A stretch of 64,000 bases of DNA from CBDDKZ01 sp965230415. Its GTDB lineage: Bacteria; Bacteroidota; Bacteroidia; Cytophagales; JAAEPT01. The notes beneath the pieces were generated by a model. The model was not told the DNA's origin and did not search any database. It worked only from the letters and a program-made list of their open reading frames with translations. Location: positions 434,001-498,000 of the forward strand of contig CBDDKZ010000005.1 in NCBI GenBank assembly GCA_965230415.1, given 5' to 3'. Position numbers and translations under genes: made by a program. Positions 27,344 to 34,976 of the stretch are shown here, in pieces (positions within the stretch are counted from its first letter, which is position 1; each line of letters opens with the position of its first letter).

Positions 27344-28861
27344 ATGAAAAACATATTAAAACTTATCTTTTCATTCCTTATCTCAAGTGCCTTTTTATGT
27401 GCATGTAACTTAGATGAAGAAATCTCGGATAGCGTCCCGGCAGGTGACCTTAGCGCAAACGAAGGAGTAGCAAATTTAGAGCCTATTCTTGGTCAATTAG
27501 CTAACTCATACCAATCACAAAATGGTTTAGCCGCCTTACAACTTGTTACGTCAGACGAGGTAATGGTACCATCTCAAGGAGCCGACTGGTCTGACGGTGG
27601 TGTTTGGAGACAACTTCAAACGCACACCTGGGATGCGGCACACCCCGATGTGCTGCGCACCTGGAACGACTTACATATTTCTTTGACACGAGCCAACGAT
27701 GCCATAGTGGGTTATGGCAACGAAAACAACGCGATAGGGGTTGCTCAAGCACGTTTTTATAGAGCCTACACACTATGGCTTTTAGCCGATGTATTTGGAA
27801 GCGTACCCTATAGAGACGAAAATAATACAGATTTCATCACTCCTCCCGAAGTACTTTCCCGCTCTGAGGCAATCGCATTAGCCATTACAGAATTGGAAAG
27901 CGTGCTCGATGACCTGCCTGGCCATGAAGATAATGTATACCCCTACCCAACTCAAGATGCTGCGCAGGCTCTTCTGGCTAAAATTTATCTCAACAAATTC
28001 ATTTATGATGGATTAAGCACTGCCCCTTCAGATGATATGGAAAAGGTAATTACATACGCCAATGATGTAATCAACTCAGGCAACTTTTCCTTAAGTCCTG
28101 CCAACACTTATTTTACAGATAACTTCGGTTTGGATAATGGTACCGTCTCAACCGAAATTATTTTGGCTATTCAAAACGGAGAAGAAACAGGCCGAAATAT
28201 GGACGCACGTATTCGGCCATATACCTGTTGGGATCAAGGTGGATGGAACGGATTCGCTGTTTTAGCAGATTTCTACAATTCATTCGATCAGGACGACATA
28301 CGTTTTCATTCCCCGGGAACAGCACAAATGACTAGCAAGAACTTATTTAATTTTGGTTTTTTAGCAGGGCAGCAATTAAGCGCCGACAGCAGTAACCTGA
28401 CCACCCAGGCGGGTGCCCCGCTCGACCTCACAGTAGAGGCTCCTTTATATGGTGCACTTCAAAATGAAGGCCCGCGTGTAATTAAATTTGAACCAGATGA
28501 AGGACCAGCCGCAACAGGTACAGACAACCCACTTTTGCGTTATTCTGATGTTGTACTTATGAAAGCTGAAGCAGAATGGCGTTCTGGCCAAGGCGACGCA
28601 ATCGCTACTATCAATGAATTGCGTGCAAATCGGGGAGTACCTAATTTAGTAACGCTGAGTGCGGACGGACAAGAAATACTTGATGAACGCGGGTACGAGC
28701 TCTACCTGGAAATGCATAGACGTACAGACTTGATTCGCTTCGATAAATTTTCTGAAGCCTGGAGTAACAAAGAGATAACGTCTCCTTCAGCTACACTGTT
28801 CCCTATTCCGGCAACTGCGCTTGGAGGAAACCCCAATTTGATTCAAAATCCGGGTTATTAA
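27344..28861 (+). CDS. SusD/RagB-family nutrient-binding outer-membrane lipoprotein
   Basis: The start at 27344 gives a clean lipoprotein signal (MKNILKLIFSFLISSAFLCAC) and 505 aa; an ATG nine codons upstream is less likely. The SusD fold is visible: the N-terminal TPR-bearing part with QARFYRAYTLWLLADVFGSVPY, the middle LAKIYLNKFIY, and the C-terminal LLRYSDVVLMKAEAEWRSGQG, ERGYELYLEMHRRTDLIRF and LFPIPATALGGNPNLIQNPGY. It caps the SusC barrel encoded just upstream. Confidence 0.95.
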   Translation: MKNILKLIFSFLISSAFLCACNLDEEISDSVPAGDLSANEGVANLEPILGQLANSYQSQNGLAALQLVTSDEVMVPSQGADWSDGGVWRQLQTHTWDAAHPDVLRTWNDLHISLTRANDAIVGYGNENNAIGVAQARFYRAYTLWLLADVFGSVPYRDENNTDFITPPEVLSRSEAIALAITELESVLDDLPGHEDNVYPYPTQDAAQALLAKIYLNKFIYDGLSTAPSDDMEKVITYANDVINSGNFSLSPANTYFTDNFGLDNGTVSTEIILAIQNGEETGRNMDARIRPYTCWDQGGWNGFAVLADFYNSFDQDDIRFHSPGTAQMTSKNLFNFGFLAGQQLSADSSNLTTQAGAPLDLTVEAPLYGALQNEGPRVIKFEPDEGPAATGTDNPLLRYSDVVLMKAEAEWRSGQGDAIATINELRANRGVPNLVTLSADGQEILDERGYELYLEMHRRTDLIRFDKFSEAWSNKEITSPSATLFPIPATALGGNPNLIQNPGY

Positions 28862-28890
28862 ACTACTAAAATTAACTGTAAACAATACAA

Positions 28891-28919
28891 AGCCTCTCCA
28901 AACTTGATACGGAGAGGCT
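28891..28919 (+). terminator. First hairpin after the SusC/SusD operon
   Basis: A perfect 9-bp stem AGCCTCTCC / GGAGAGGCT with an 11-base loop, 30 bases after the susD stop. Only a weak T-run follows. Confidence 0.6.
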
Positions 28920-28935
28920 ACTTGCTTAAAAAAAC

Positions 28936-28970
28936 AAATCCTGAATAAATCGAATGTTTATTCAGGATTT
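28936..28970. terminator. Second hairpin after the SusC/SusD operon
   Basis: A perfect 14-bp stem AAATCCTGAATAAA / TTTATTCAGGATTT with a 7-base loop. A-rich left and T-rich right flanks make it a plausible bidirectional terminator between susD and the minus-strand genes beyond. Confidence 0.75.
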
Positions 28971-29039
28971 CATTAAGGTTGGTCTCTTTAAATATAAGCG
29001 CGCAATTTTTTTATAGATTAAAACAAAAGTAGGTTCTTA

Positions 29040-29249
29040 TTAGCTCAAACGCTTTGGGTTATATTCTACACCCAACTTATAGATTTGGCTTTTGTGTATT
29101 CTTCGCACAGGTTGCTTTTGTTTAACTTTTACTGTCTGAACTCGTTTCTTATTATCTGTATTCGTTTTTTTCTGCTCATTACTACCGTTAGCTAAAGTTG
29201 TGCTTATTGTTACTAGAGTGATGGCGATAAGAACGAATAAATTTTTCAT
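29040..29249 (-). CDS. Small secreted basic protein, paralogue A
   Basis: The 69-aa protein has a signal peptide (residues 1-20, LVTISTTLA-N) and a mature part of about 48 residues. That part consists of GSNEQKKTNT, a variable Lys/Gln-rich linker, and the C-terminal block RRIHKSQIYKLGVEYNPKR. A paralogue at 30220-30429 has the same layout, with the C-terminal block identical and only the linker changed. The family is unknown to me. The basic conserved end suggests binding to an anionic partner, which is a guess. Confidence 0.75.
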   Translation of the reverse strand: MKNLFVLIAITLVTISTTLANGSNEQKKTNTDNKKRVQTVKVKQKQPVRRIHKSQIYKLGVEYNPKRLS

Positions 29250-29270
29250 GGTTTTAATCTTTTAAGTTAA

Positions 29271-29288
29271 TCTACACTTTAATTAACG
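29271..29288 (-). promoter_or_regulatory. Conserved leader element of paralogue A
   Basis: The 18-base TCTACACTTTAATTAACG lies 21 bases before the start codon. The identical sequence sits at the same distance before paralogue B. It is probably a shared promoter or operator. Confidence 0.5.
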
Positions 29289-29483
29289 GGGAAAATTGAA
29301 GCTCTGTTGAGCTAAATCAGGCCCTATTGGACCGCAGAAGCAGTTTTTAGGGTGAATGATGTGAATCGCTCGTTGAAAAAAGAGACTTTGCTCCACACAT
29401 GTAACCCAAGCTATTAGTTAGTATACAAAAAAGAAAAGCTATCCCTACCCGAGATAGCTTTTTGGATTCGCAACAGCATGTTC

Positions 29484-29963
29484 CTAATCCTTTATGAAAC
29501 TGCCTATAAAAATAGTTCCTAAGGGAATTTCCTTATCCAATGTAACGTAAAACCTTAAGCGTTTATTAGTACCGGTTAGAACAAGGATATTGGAACAGCT
29601 CAATGCTTGCCAGCTTACGGCAGTAGGGGGATCTTCACCTTGGGTAGTGGTGTAACTTAATGCATCATCCAATTCTGTTACCACATCTAAGGTTAAATCA
29701 TTCTTACCCCTATTTTCTATATTTATAGAATAGGGTAAGGTAAATCCTGATCGCTTACGACCACTTAAAAGGTAAGCAGCCGGGTCATTCTCTTCAAATA
29801 GATAGGTTAGCAGATTTTCATTCATAGCTTCCGCAAAATTCACCGGATGGGAGATATACTCATTATCCCGGTAATAATCGGGATCGGTATATATGCAGGT
29901 GGATTTCTCATTTTTGCCAAAATAAAAATCATAGAAACCATTTTCAGCACATTCTGTTACCAA
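29484..29963 (-). pseudogene. Probable 5'-truncated or frameshifted exported protein
   Basis: A 159-codon frame whose only available start is a TTG at 29963. Sequence continues open for a further 16 codons upstream without ATG or GTG and is then closed by a stop at 30012-30014. In another frame just upstream there is an ATG followed by KLLFLG and a stop, which looks like the remains of a signal peptide. The product (for example SINIENRGKNDLTLDVV and LRFYVTLDKEIPLGTIFIG) resembles a beta-sandwich exported protein. I recognise no family. It may instead be an intact gene with a TTG start. Confidence 0.5.
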
Positions 29964-30219
29964 ACCGGTAATTGTATAGACACTTATCCCAGAAAAAGCA
30001 ATTTCATAAGTTCATGGTTCGGAATTATAACTGTTCTGGTCATAAACATGACTTCTTACATAATCCTGGCAACACTGATTATAGTAAAAAAAACCAAAAT
30101 CACCTGGCTGCATCTTATTAGCTACTGGAAAAACACAAAATCCGGACTACAATTTGGGCGATTACTTTTTTGGATACGTTAAAAAATCTTAAAAATGTAT
30201 GATCAAAAAATCCGATATT

Positions 30220-30429
30220 TTAGCACATACGCTTGGGATTATATTCAACACCCAACTTATAAATTTGGCTTTTATGAATCCTGCGAACAGGCTTCTTTTC
30301 CTTTACTTTAACTTTAACAGCTTGTTGATTGGTCTTGGTATTCGTCTTTTTTTGCTCATTACTTCCATTGGCTACTGCTGCGGTGGTACTTATAATAATG
30401 AGGGTAATAAGAACGAATACATTTTTCAT
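30220..30429 (-). CDS. Small secreted basic protein, paralogue B
   Basis: The 69-aa paralogue of the gene at 29040-29249, with a signal peptide (ISTTAAVA-N), the same GSNEQKKTNT opening of the mature chain, a Lys/Val-rich linker, and the identical end RRIHKSQIYKLGVEYNPKR before the last two residues. The leader DNA is also conserved. The pair flanks about 1 kb that holds a broken gene, which suggests a local duplication followed by decay between the copies. Confidence 0.75.
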   Translation of the reverse strand: MKNVFVLITLIIISTTAAVANGSNEQKKTNTKTNQQAVKVKVKEKKPVRRIHKSQIYKLGVEYNPKRMC

Positions 30430-30450
30430 GGCTGTTAATTTTCTGGTCTG

Positions 30451-30468
30451 TCTACACTTTAATTAACG
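30451..30468 (-). promoter_or_regulatory. Conserved leader element of paralogue B
   Basis: Identical to the 18-base element before paralogue A and at the same distance (21 bases) from the start codon. The flanking bases differ, so this block is held under constraint or was copied recently. Confidence 0.5.
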
Positions 30469-30570
30469 ACGAAAAATAAGCCCTGTTAGTCTCGGATAGT
30501 GTAATTTGGACGATAGGCAAATATCTTAAGACGAATACCCAAAATTACTCGTTAAAAACCTAAGCCACGT

Positions 30571-30921
30571 TCAGCACTTTACCGCCCCCCCCCTAAGGCT
30601 TTCAAGCCTGACTTCTCTTATATATAGAAACAATGGTATGCCTCCCGCCAAACCGAACAACATAGTAATTAACCATAGCCATCCTACACCTTTTAACTCA
30701 ACCCGTTTGCTTTCAATAAACGACCATACAAAAAATACCAAAACTGAAAACAGTAAATCCATGGCAAATATTGACGATATCCTGTTCGCAAACATACCTT
30801 CAAAAGTAGCGGCAGGATTGCCATAAAGTAATACATTGCCCGTTTCGAAAGATTCTACTGCGACAAGTATGCTTGGTGCAATAAATCCCGCAATTGTGAG
30901 TACTAAATATAACTTTTTCAT
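30571..30921 (-). CDS. DUF2834-type small membrane protein
   Basis: The 116-aa protein has three membrane segments (about 5-24, 45-68, 78-100). It shows the DUF2834 pattern: MKKLYLVLTIAGFIAPS at the start, ANRISSIFAMDLLFSVLVFFVWSFIE in the middle, and GGIPLFLYIREVRLE at the end. Function of the family is unknown. It is 60 bases downstream of a Crp/Fnr regulator gene on the same strand and may be controlled by it. A TAACTTTG box at 30933-30940 (minus strand) could be its own -7 element. Confidence 0.8.
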   Translation of the reverse strand: MKKLYLVLTIAGFIAPSILVAVESFETGNVLLYGNPAATFEGMFANRISSIFAMDLLFSVLVFFVWSFIESKRVELKGVGWLWLITMLFGLAGGIPLFLYIREVRLESLRGGAVKC

Positions 30922-30981
30922 AGTTTTTATTTCAAAGTTAAAGAAGCTTCAACAAGCAGTCCATTGACGATCGTCAAGAAA

Positions 30982-31563
30982 TCATTTTTTTATGATCCTT
31001 CTTCTTATTCTACTCAAGGTTTCCGGTGAAACACCTAGATAAGTAGCGATTTGATGTTGAGGTATTCGCTCGAAGAGCATGGGGTTATTATTGAGTAAAT
31101 ACAGGTAGCGTTCCTCGGCATTTTGCGTAACAAACGAAGCAATTATATCCTGATAAATAGCTAATTCATCTTCAAGAACTATCCTTGCCAATGCATCAAA
31201 TTTCGGTGAATATTCAAGAAAACGTAAGGTTGATTCGAAGTCAAAGACGATTAATCTTGAATCTTCAAGAGCCACTAAATTATGCTTTGCCGGTATTTGT
31301 TTGGTAAAACTTTGATAGGAACTTACAAACATATTTTCGGTGTAAAAAAATGCCGTTTTTTCTTCTAAGCCCGATTCATAATATAAGCGCACGCACCCAG
31401 ACACTACAAAAAAGAATTCGCGGGATACGTGCCCTTGTTTAAGTAACACCTCATTTCTTTGGACAGCTCTTAACACTGTATTCTTTTGCAGAAATGCCTG
31501 CTCATCACTGTCAAGTTCTATGCGCTCGTTAAAAAAGTTGATTAGCGTATCATACATGTTCAA
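30982..31563 (-). CDS. Crp/Fnr-family transcriptional regulator
   Basis: The 193-aa protein has a cyclic-nucleotide-binding-type beta-roll (residues about 25-115, LLKQGHVSREFFFVVSGCVRLYY) and a C-terminal helix-turn-helix (RIPQHQIATYLGVSPETLSRIRRR). The pattern is that of the common Bacteroidota Crp-like proteins that often lack cAMP binding, and the phosphate-binding cassette RxA/S is not evident. No Fe-S cysteine cluster of Fnr is seen. Likely target is the DUF2834 gene downstream, by position only. Confidence 0.88.
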   Translation of the reverse strand: MNMYDTLINFFNERIELDSDEQAFLQKNTVLRAVQRNEVLLKQGHVSREFFFVVSGCVRLYYESGLEEKTAFFYTENMFVSSYQSFTKQIPAKHNLVALEDSRLIVFDFESTLRFLEYSPKFDALARIVLEDELAIYQDIIASFVTQNAEERYLYLLNNNPMLFERIPQHQIATYLGVSPETLSRIRRRIIKK

Positions 31564-31621
31564 AATTCAATTATGGTTATCGAACCGCATAGGCCTTAAG
31601 ACCTATAGGATTGGTTAAAAT

Positions 31622-32263
31622 TCATTCCACAATATACAAGACCATATTCTGCTCATCAAATTCGAGCGCAGCTTGAGGGTTTATTTGCTGTAACAATTTA
31701 CTCAGGTTCACCATCACAAAATCACGAGTCGTAAATTCATTGGTACTGCCCTCCACATAAGGCACTACAAGTGACATTACTTCACAGTTTTCAATTGCTT
31801 TTTGTGCTGGTGCATACTCCCAAATTATGGCAATGGAATTCCCATTGGTCGGTGTTATCGTAGCGGTGAATTGGCTGGTAATCTGTCCGACTTCATCTCC
31901 ATGTTTATGCTCCAGCACTTGATTAAAACGGCCATTATTAGTAGTTAGATAGCCTGCAACAGCTCCCTGCGGCACCTCGTGTATTTCGTAAGATCGGGTA
32001 AAGATAGCTGCTACGTTTTTCAAAAATGCTGTTTGAGTAAAGAGCTGACCATCTTCCAATACCACCTGCATATCTTTTAACACAGCAGGTGCCTTTCCCT
32101 CTGCTAAACTATGCACTACTGCCGCCTCTCCCAAAGATGAAAACAAGTATACTTTTCCATTTTTTTTCAAAGCCATATTCACCATTTTCCTGTCATCCGA
32201 ACAGGACACTAAAATAAATGGCAAAATAAAAACTAATAGTGTGTATGGAACGTGTTTTTTCAT
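31622..32263 (-). CDS. Lipoprotein of unknown function
   Basis: The 213-aa protein has a lipoprotein signal with lipobox LVSC (Cys21) and a mature alpha/beta domain (KNGKVYLFSSLGEAAVVHSLAEGKAPAVLKDMQVVLEDGQ). No known motif was recognised. It is a single gene between the Crp/Fnr gene and the IS110 element, which may have separated it from its former neighbour. Confidence 0.7.
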   Translation of the reverse strand: MKKHVPYTLLVFILPFILVSCSDDRKMVNMALKKNGKVYLFSSLGEAAVVHSLAEGKAPAVLKDMQVVLEDGQLFTQTAFLKNVAAIFTRSYEIHEVPQGAVAGYLTTNNGRFNQVLEHKHGDEVGQITSQFTATITPTNGNSIAIIWEYAPAQKAIENCEVMSLVVPYVEGSTNEFTTRDFVMVNLSKLLQQINPQAALEFDEQNMVLYIVE

Positions 32264-32329
32264 ACTTCAATGTACGTAATTTGAATAGGAATACTTTCAC
32301 AAACTGACTAACTCCCTTATCAATTTACT

Positions 32330-33697
32330 TTAACAAGTAGTTAAAGGGGGATTATCTTCTATTTGAACCATATCTATGGTTATGCTGTAGTTTTTCATCT
32401 GATTCTTTATTCTTTTGATGACCGAATTTCTTTGTTTGTCTTCATCGACATGAAGTTTTATTCTGTTATAGGGCACTCCTTTTGTTACCATATTCCATAT
32501 GATTACTGCCAGTTTTCTAGCCGTTGCACTAATGGCTGCGGCTCTGCCTTTTCTGAATGATATTTTGGCAAAAAAATCTTTGAGCGGTGTAGACTTCTTT
32601 TGATTTCCTATCACATTAGCAGCATTGCGTAGAGCTATTTTTACTCGATTACTTCCTTTAGGAATACGACTGGAAAGTAATTTGCCTCCACTGACTTTGT
32701 TGTTAGGAGCCAGCCTAAGCCAGCTTGTAAACTGCTTGGCTGTTTCAAACTTACTGATCCCATCTATCCCCAATTCACTCATCAATGTTAACAGGGTTGC
32801 CGTACTAACACCTTCTATTTGAGAGAGGTCTACTCCTTCAAACATTTGATACGATAAGTTTTGAATATGTAGGTTTTTGGGATCGTTTTTATTGTGTTTA
32901 CGCTTACCCTTTGGGGGAAGGTGTTGTTTTTTATTTTCATCATCAACTATGATGTAATCAAGTTGCTCTCCAATTTCAAGATCACATTGTTTAATCTTTT
33001 CTTGATAAAAATCGTAGGTATCCAACTCTTGCTTAAGGGTAAACAGATAATCTTTTCTTCCATTTCCTTTCAATGCTTTGGCTATTTCTTCTTCACTTTT
33101 CTTGCATCTTTTATCTCTGAATGAAGCTAGTTTTTTCCCATCTGTTTCTCCTTGACAAATAGCTCGGATAATTTTCATGCCTGTAGCACCACAAATGTCT
33201 CGAACCACTACATCAAGACGCAAATTGAGTAGACGCAGGTACTTTTGCATTTTATTACTACTACGGGCAGCGGACTTAATTAACGTATCTCGATGGCGAC
33301 AATAGGTACGAAGAACTTCCGTTTTTTCTTCAGGTAAAAAGCTATGATTGAGAAGCCCCAGCATATGTAATTTCTGTATCCATTGACAGTCTTGTATGTC
33401 TGTTTTTCTACCTTTTATATGCTTGGTGAATTTACCATTACATAAACAGGTCTCAAATCCTGAGGCATCTAAGAGACTGTATAGATTCTGCCAATAACTA
33501 CCTGTGCTTTCTAATGCCACCGTTCGTATCTGATGAGACTTAAGAAAGGAAACCAAATCCTCTAAGTCTTGATGATAAACTCCAAATTCTTTCACCTGAT
33601 CAGCCCCTTGACCTACCGCTACCCAATGAGAACGACTCCCCACATCAATGCCCGCTGCATGAGGATGAACTACTTGCATCTCTACTGTATTACTCAT
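32330..33697 (-). CDS. IS110-family transposase (recombinase)
   Basis: The 455-aa protein carries the N-terminal DEDD/RuvC-like domain: D18 in AAGIDVGSRSHWV, E63 in VALESTGSYW, and D100/D103 in GRKTDIQDCQW. A coiled middle follows, then the C-terminal Transposase_20 domain with SWLRLAPNNKVSGGKLLSSR, whose Ser in SGGK is the expected nucleophile. IS110 enzymes recombine DNA under guidance of a bridge RNA made from the element's end. The middle carries a lysine-rich insert (KKQHLPPKGKRKHNKNDPK). All key residues are present, so the element may be active. Confidence 0.93.
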   Translation of the reverse strand: MSNTVEMQVVHPHAAGIDVGSRSHWVAVGQGADQVKEFGVYHQDLEDLVSFLKSHQIRTVALESTGSYWQNLYSLLDASGFETCLCNGKFTKHIKGRKTDIQDCQWIQKLHMLGLLNHSFLPEEKTEVLRTYCRHRDTLIKSAARSSNKMQKYLRLLNLRLDVVVRDICGATGMKIIRAICQGETDGKKLASFRDKRCKKSEEEIAKALKGNGRKDYLFTLKQELDTYDFYQEKIKQCDLEIGEQLDYIIVDDENKKQHLPPKGKRKHNKNDPKNLHIQNLSYQMFEGVDLSQIEGVSTATLLTLMSELGIDGISKFETAKQFTSWLRLAPNNKVSGGKLLSSRIPKGSNRVKIALRNAANVIGNQKKSTPLKDFFAKISFRKGRAAAISATARKLAVIIWNMVTKGVPYNRIKLHVDEDKQRNSVIKRIKNQMKNYSITIDMVQIEDNPPLTTC

Positions 33698-33900
33698 AAC
33701 TATTTACTTTTAATGAAGATATCCTTTAAGAAGATGTGCTTTTGGCTAAAATTAAACTGAACGGGGTTCATTTGATCATAATGACCACCACTGTACTTAT
33801 CGCAAACATCTCAACCTGAAAACCTTTGGTGCTCTAAGCAACATTTGAAAATCGGCCTTACTTAAAGGTCTTCGCTAATTTAACAATATCTAAGTTAGCT
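33698..33900 (-). ncRNA. Candidate IS110 bridge RNA region
   Basis: The non-coding 5' end of the element lies where IS110-group elements encode their bridge RNA. On the minus strand it contains short hairpins: GACCTT / AAGGCC (33854-33870) and TGAAC-CCC-GTTCA (33758-33770), separated by unpaired stretches that could hold target- and donor-binding loops. Limits are approximate and the fold was judged by eye. Confidence 0.4.
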
Positions 33901-33933
33901 AGAGTACTCAGTAACGACATTACATGACGAAAA

Positions 33934-33963
33934 CCTTATAGGTGTGCTGCAGAACCTATAAGG
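33934..33963 (-). terminator. Terminator of the AAC(3)-I-like gene
   Basis: A perfect 10-bp stem CCTTATAGGT / ACCTATAAGG with a 10-base loop lies just after the gene ending at 33977. On the minus strand the stem is followed by TTTTC. It bounds the IS110 element on this side. Confidence 0.75.
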
Positions 33964-33976
33964 AATTTTATGACAT

Positions 33977-34438
33977 TCATTTATTCAGACTATAATAAAA
34001 ATGCCGGACCCGCTCTTCTGCCGTAAGCCCCGTATTTCGATAAAACGCCAAAGCATGTTGGTCTACCTCATCTGCCCGCACAAACACTTCCTCAAAACCT
34101 CTGCTTCTATAATATTGCTTGCATTGATCTATCAAACTTTTCCCAATCCCTTTGCGTTGCATCTCCGGAAGCACTCCTAAATCGAAGATATAAGCCAAAG
34201 GGCGCTCAGAATAGTACTGTTCCAGTATATAAGTAGTTAGACCACCTACAACCTTATTCCCGTGTAAAGCCACGAAGACATTCAACTTTTCGTCAGACAG
34301 CAAACGCTTGAGGTGCATTGAACCTGGTTTCACATAGGGTTCCATTTCAAATACCCGTTCAAACACTTTAATTAGTTCAATAAATAGCTCCAGATCATTT
34401 TGCCCCAGTCTTTTCATGCTCACACTCATGACAACCAT
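33977..34438 (-). CDS. GNAT acetyltransferase resembling aminoglycoside 3-N-acetyltransferase AAC(3)-I
   Basis: The 153-aa protein has the GNAT fold and several segments that recall AAC(3)-I: FERVFEMEPYVKPGSMHLKRLL, NKVVGGLTTYILEQ, YIFDLGVLPEMQRKGIGKSLI (acetyl-CoA loop), and VDQHALAFYRNTGL. These are the places where AAC(3)-I enzymes are conserved, but similarity to the family does not prove drug acetylation. Many chromosomal relatives have other substrates. Neighbours are an IS110 element downstream and a metal-uptake operon upstream. Confidence 0.82.
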   Translation of the reverse strand: MVVMSVSMKRLGQNDLELFIELIKVFERVFEMEPYVKPGSMHLKRLLSDEKLNVFVALHGNKVVGGLTTYILEQYYSERPLAYIFDLGVLPEMQRKGIGKSLIDQCKQYYRSRGFEEVFVRADEVDQHALAFYRNTGLTAEERVRHFYYSLNK

Positions 34439-34478
34439 CCTTTAATGTAATAAACTCGCATAACTTTAAGTCATACTA

Positions 34479-34958
34479 TCAATCTTTTCGCTCTGAAACC
34501 TGTTTAATAAGCTTTAAAAATTCCTTCGAAGACAAATATTCGTTATGCTGATAAATTATTTCATATGCCGAATTTAAAATAGTGGTAGTAGGAAAAGTCA
34601 CCCCCCCGTCTACAGTCCCTAATTGGCGCGCTAAATCGTGCATTCCTGTATTCGGACCTGTCGGGACGAACTTAAAAACGTGATTTTTGAAGTTTATATC
34701 GCGTGTATCTTCTGCATTCAGACTCAAAAAATAGAATTGCTCGCTGAGCCTGTCTACCAGGTTTTCGTTTTTGAATGTTGTGTTCCTCATTTGTTCACAA
34801 TAGCGACACCAGTCGGTGTGAATCCAAACCATAATAGGCCTGGGTTCTATTTTCATAAGACTGTCTACATCCTCAAATTGAATTTCATTCAACTGAGCGA
34901 TTGACATAGAAGTAGTAAACTGGATGATTGCCCACAAAAGAACTATTCGCTTAACCAT
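34479..34958 (-). CDS. Exported thioredoxin-like protein
   Basis: The 159-aa protein has a signal peptide (residues 1-21) and a thioredoxin fold with the active site WIHTDWCRYCEQM (C-x-x-C) and a cis-proline region GVTFPTTTIL. It is of the DUF255/thioredoxin_7-like kind found in the Bacteroidota periplasm. It lies 18 bases after the TonB-dependent receptor, so the two are likely one operon under metal control. It may keep cysteines of the receptor or of a metal-binding partner reduced. Confidence 0.87.
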   Translation of the reverse strand: MVKRIVLLWAIIQFTTSMSIAQLNEIQFEDVDSLMKIEPRPIMVWIHTDWCRYCEQMRNTTFKNENLVDRLSEQFYFLSLNAEDTRDINFKNHVFKFVPTGPNTGMHDLARQLGTVDGGVTFPTTTILNSAYEIIYQHNEYLSSKEFLKLIKQVSERKD

Positions 34959-34976
34959 TCTTCAAACTTCCTTACA

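Larger units (their letters stand above)
32330..33930 (-). mobile_element. IS110-family insertion sequence (approximate limits)
   Basis: A single transposase gene with about 230 non-coding bases on its 5' side and at most about 65 on its 3' side. No terminal inverted repeats and no flanking target duplication are evident, as is usual for IS110. The right limit must lie before the terminator of the neighbouring GNAT gene at 33934. Exact ends cannot be fixed without other copies. Confidence 0.75.

Noticed and set aside
29847..30182. Plus-strand 111-codon hydrophobic frame
   Set aside because: Its first half is antisense to the broken exported-protein gene. The second half is membrane-like, but no convincing start or homologue pattern is seen, so it is noted only as part of the decayed region.
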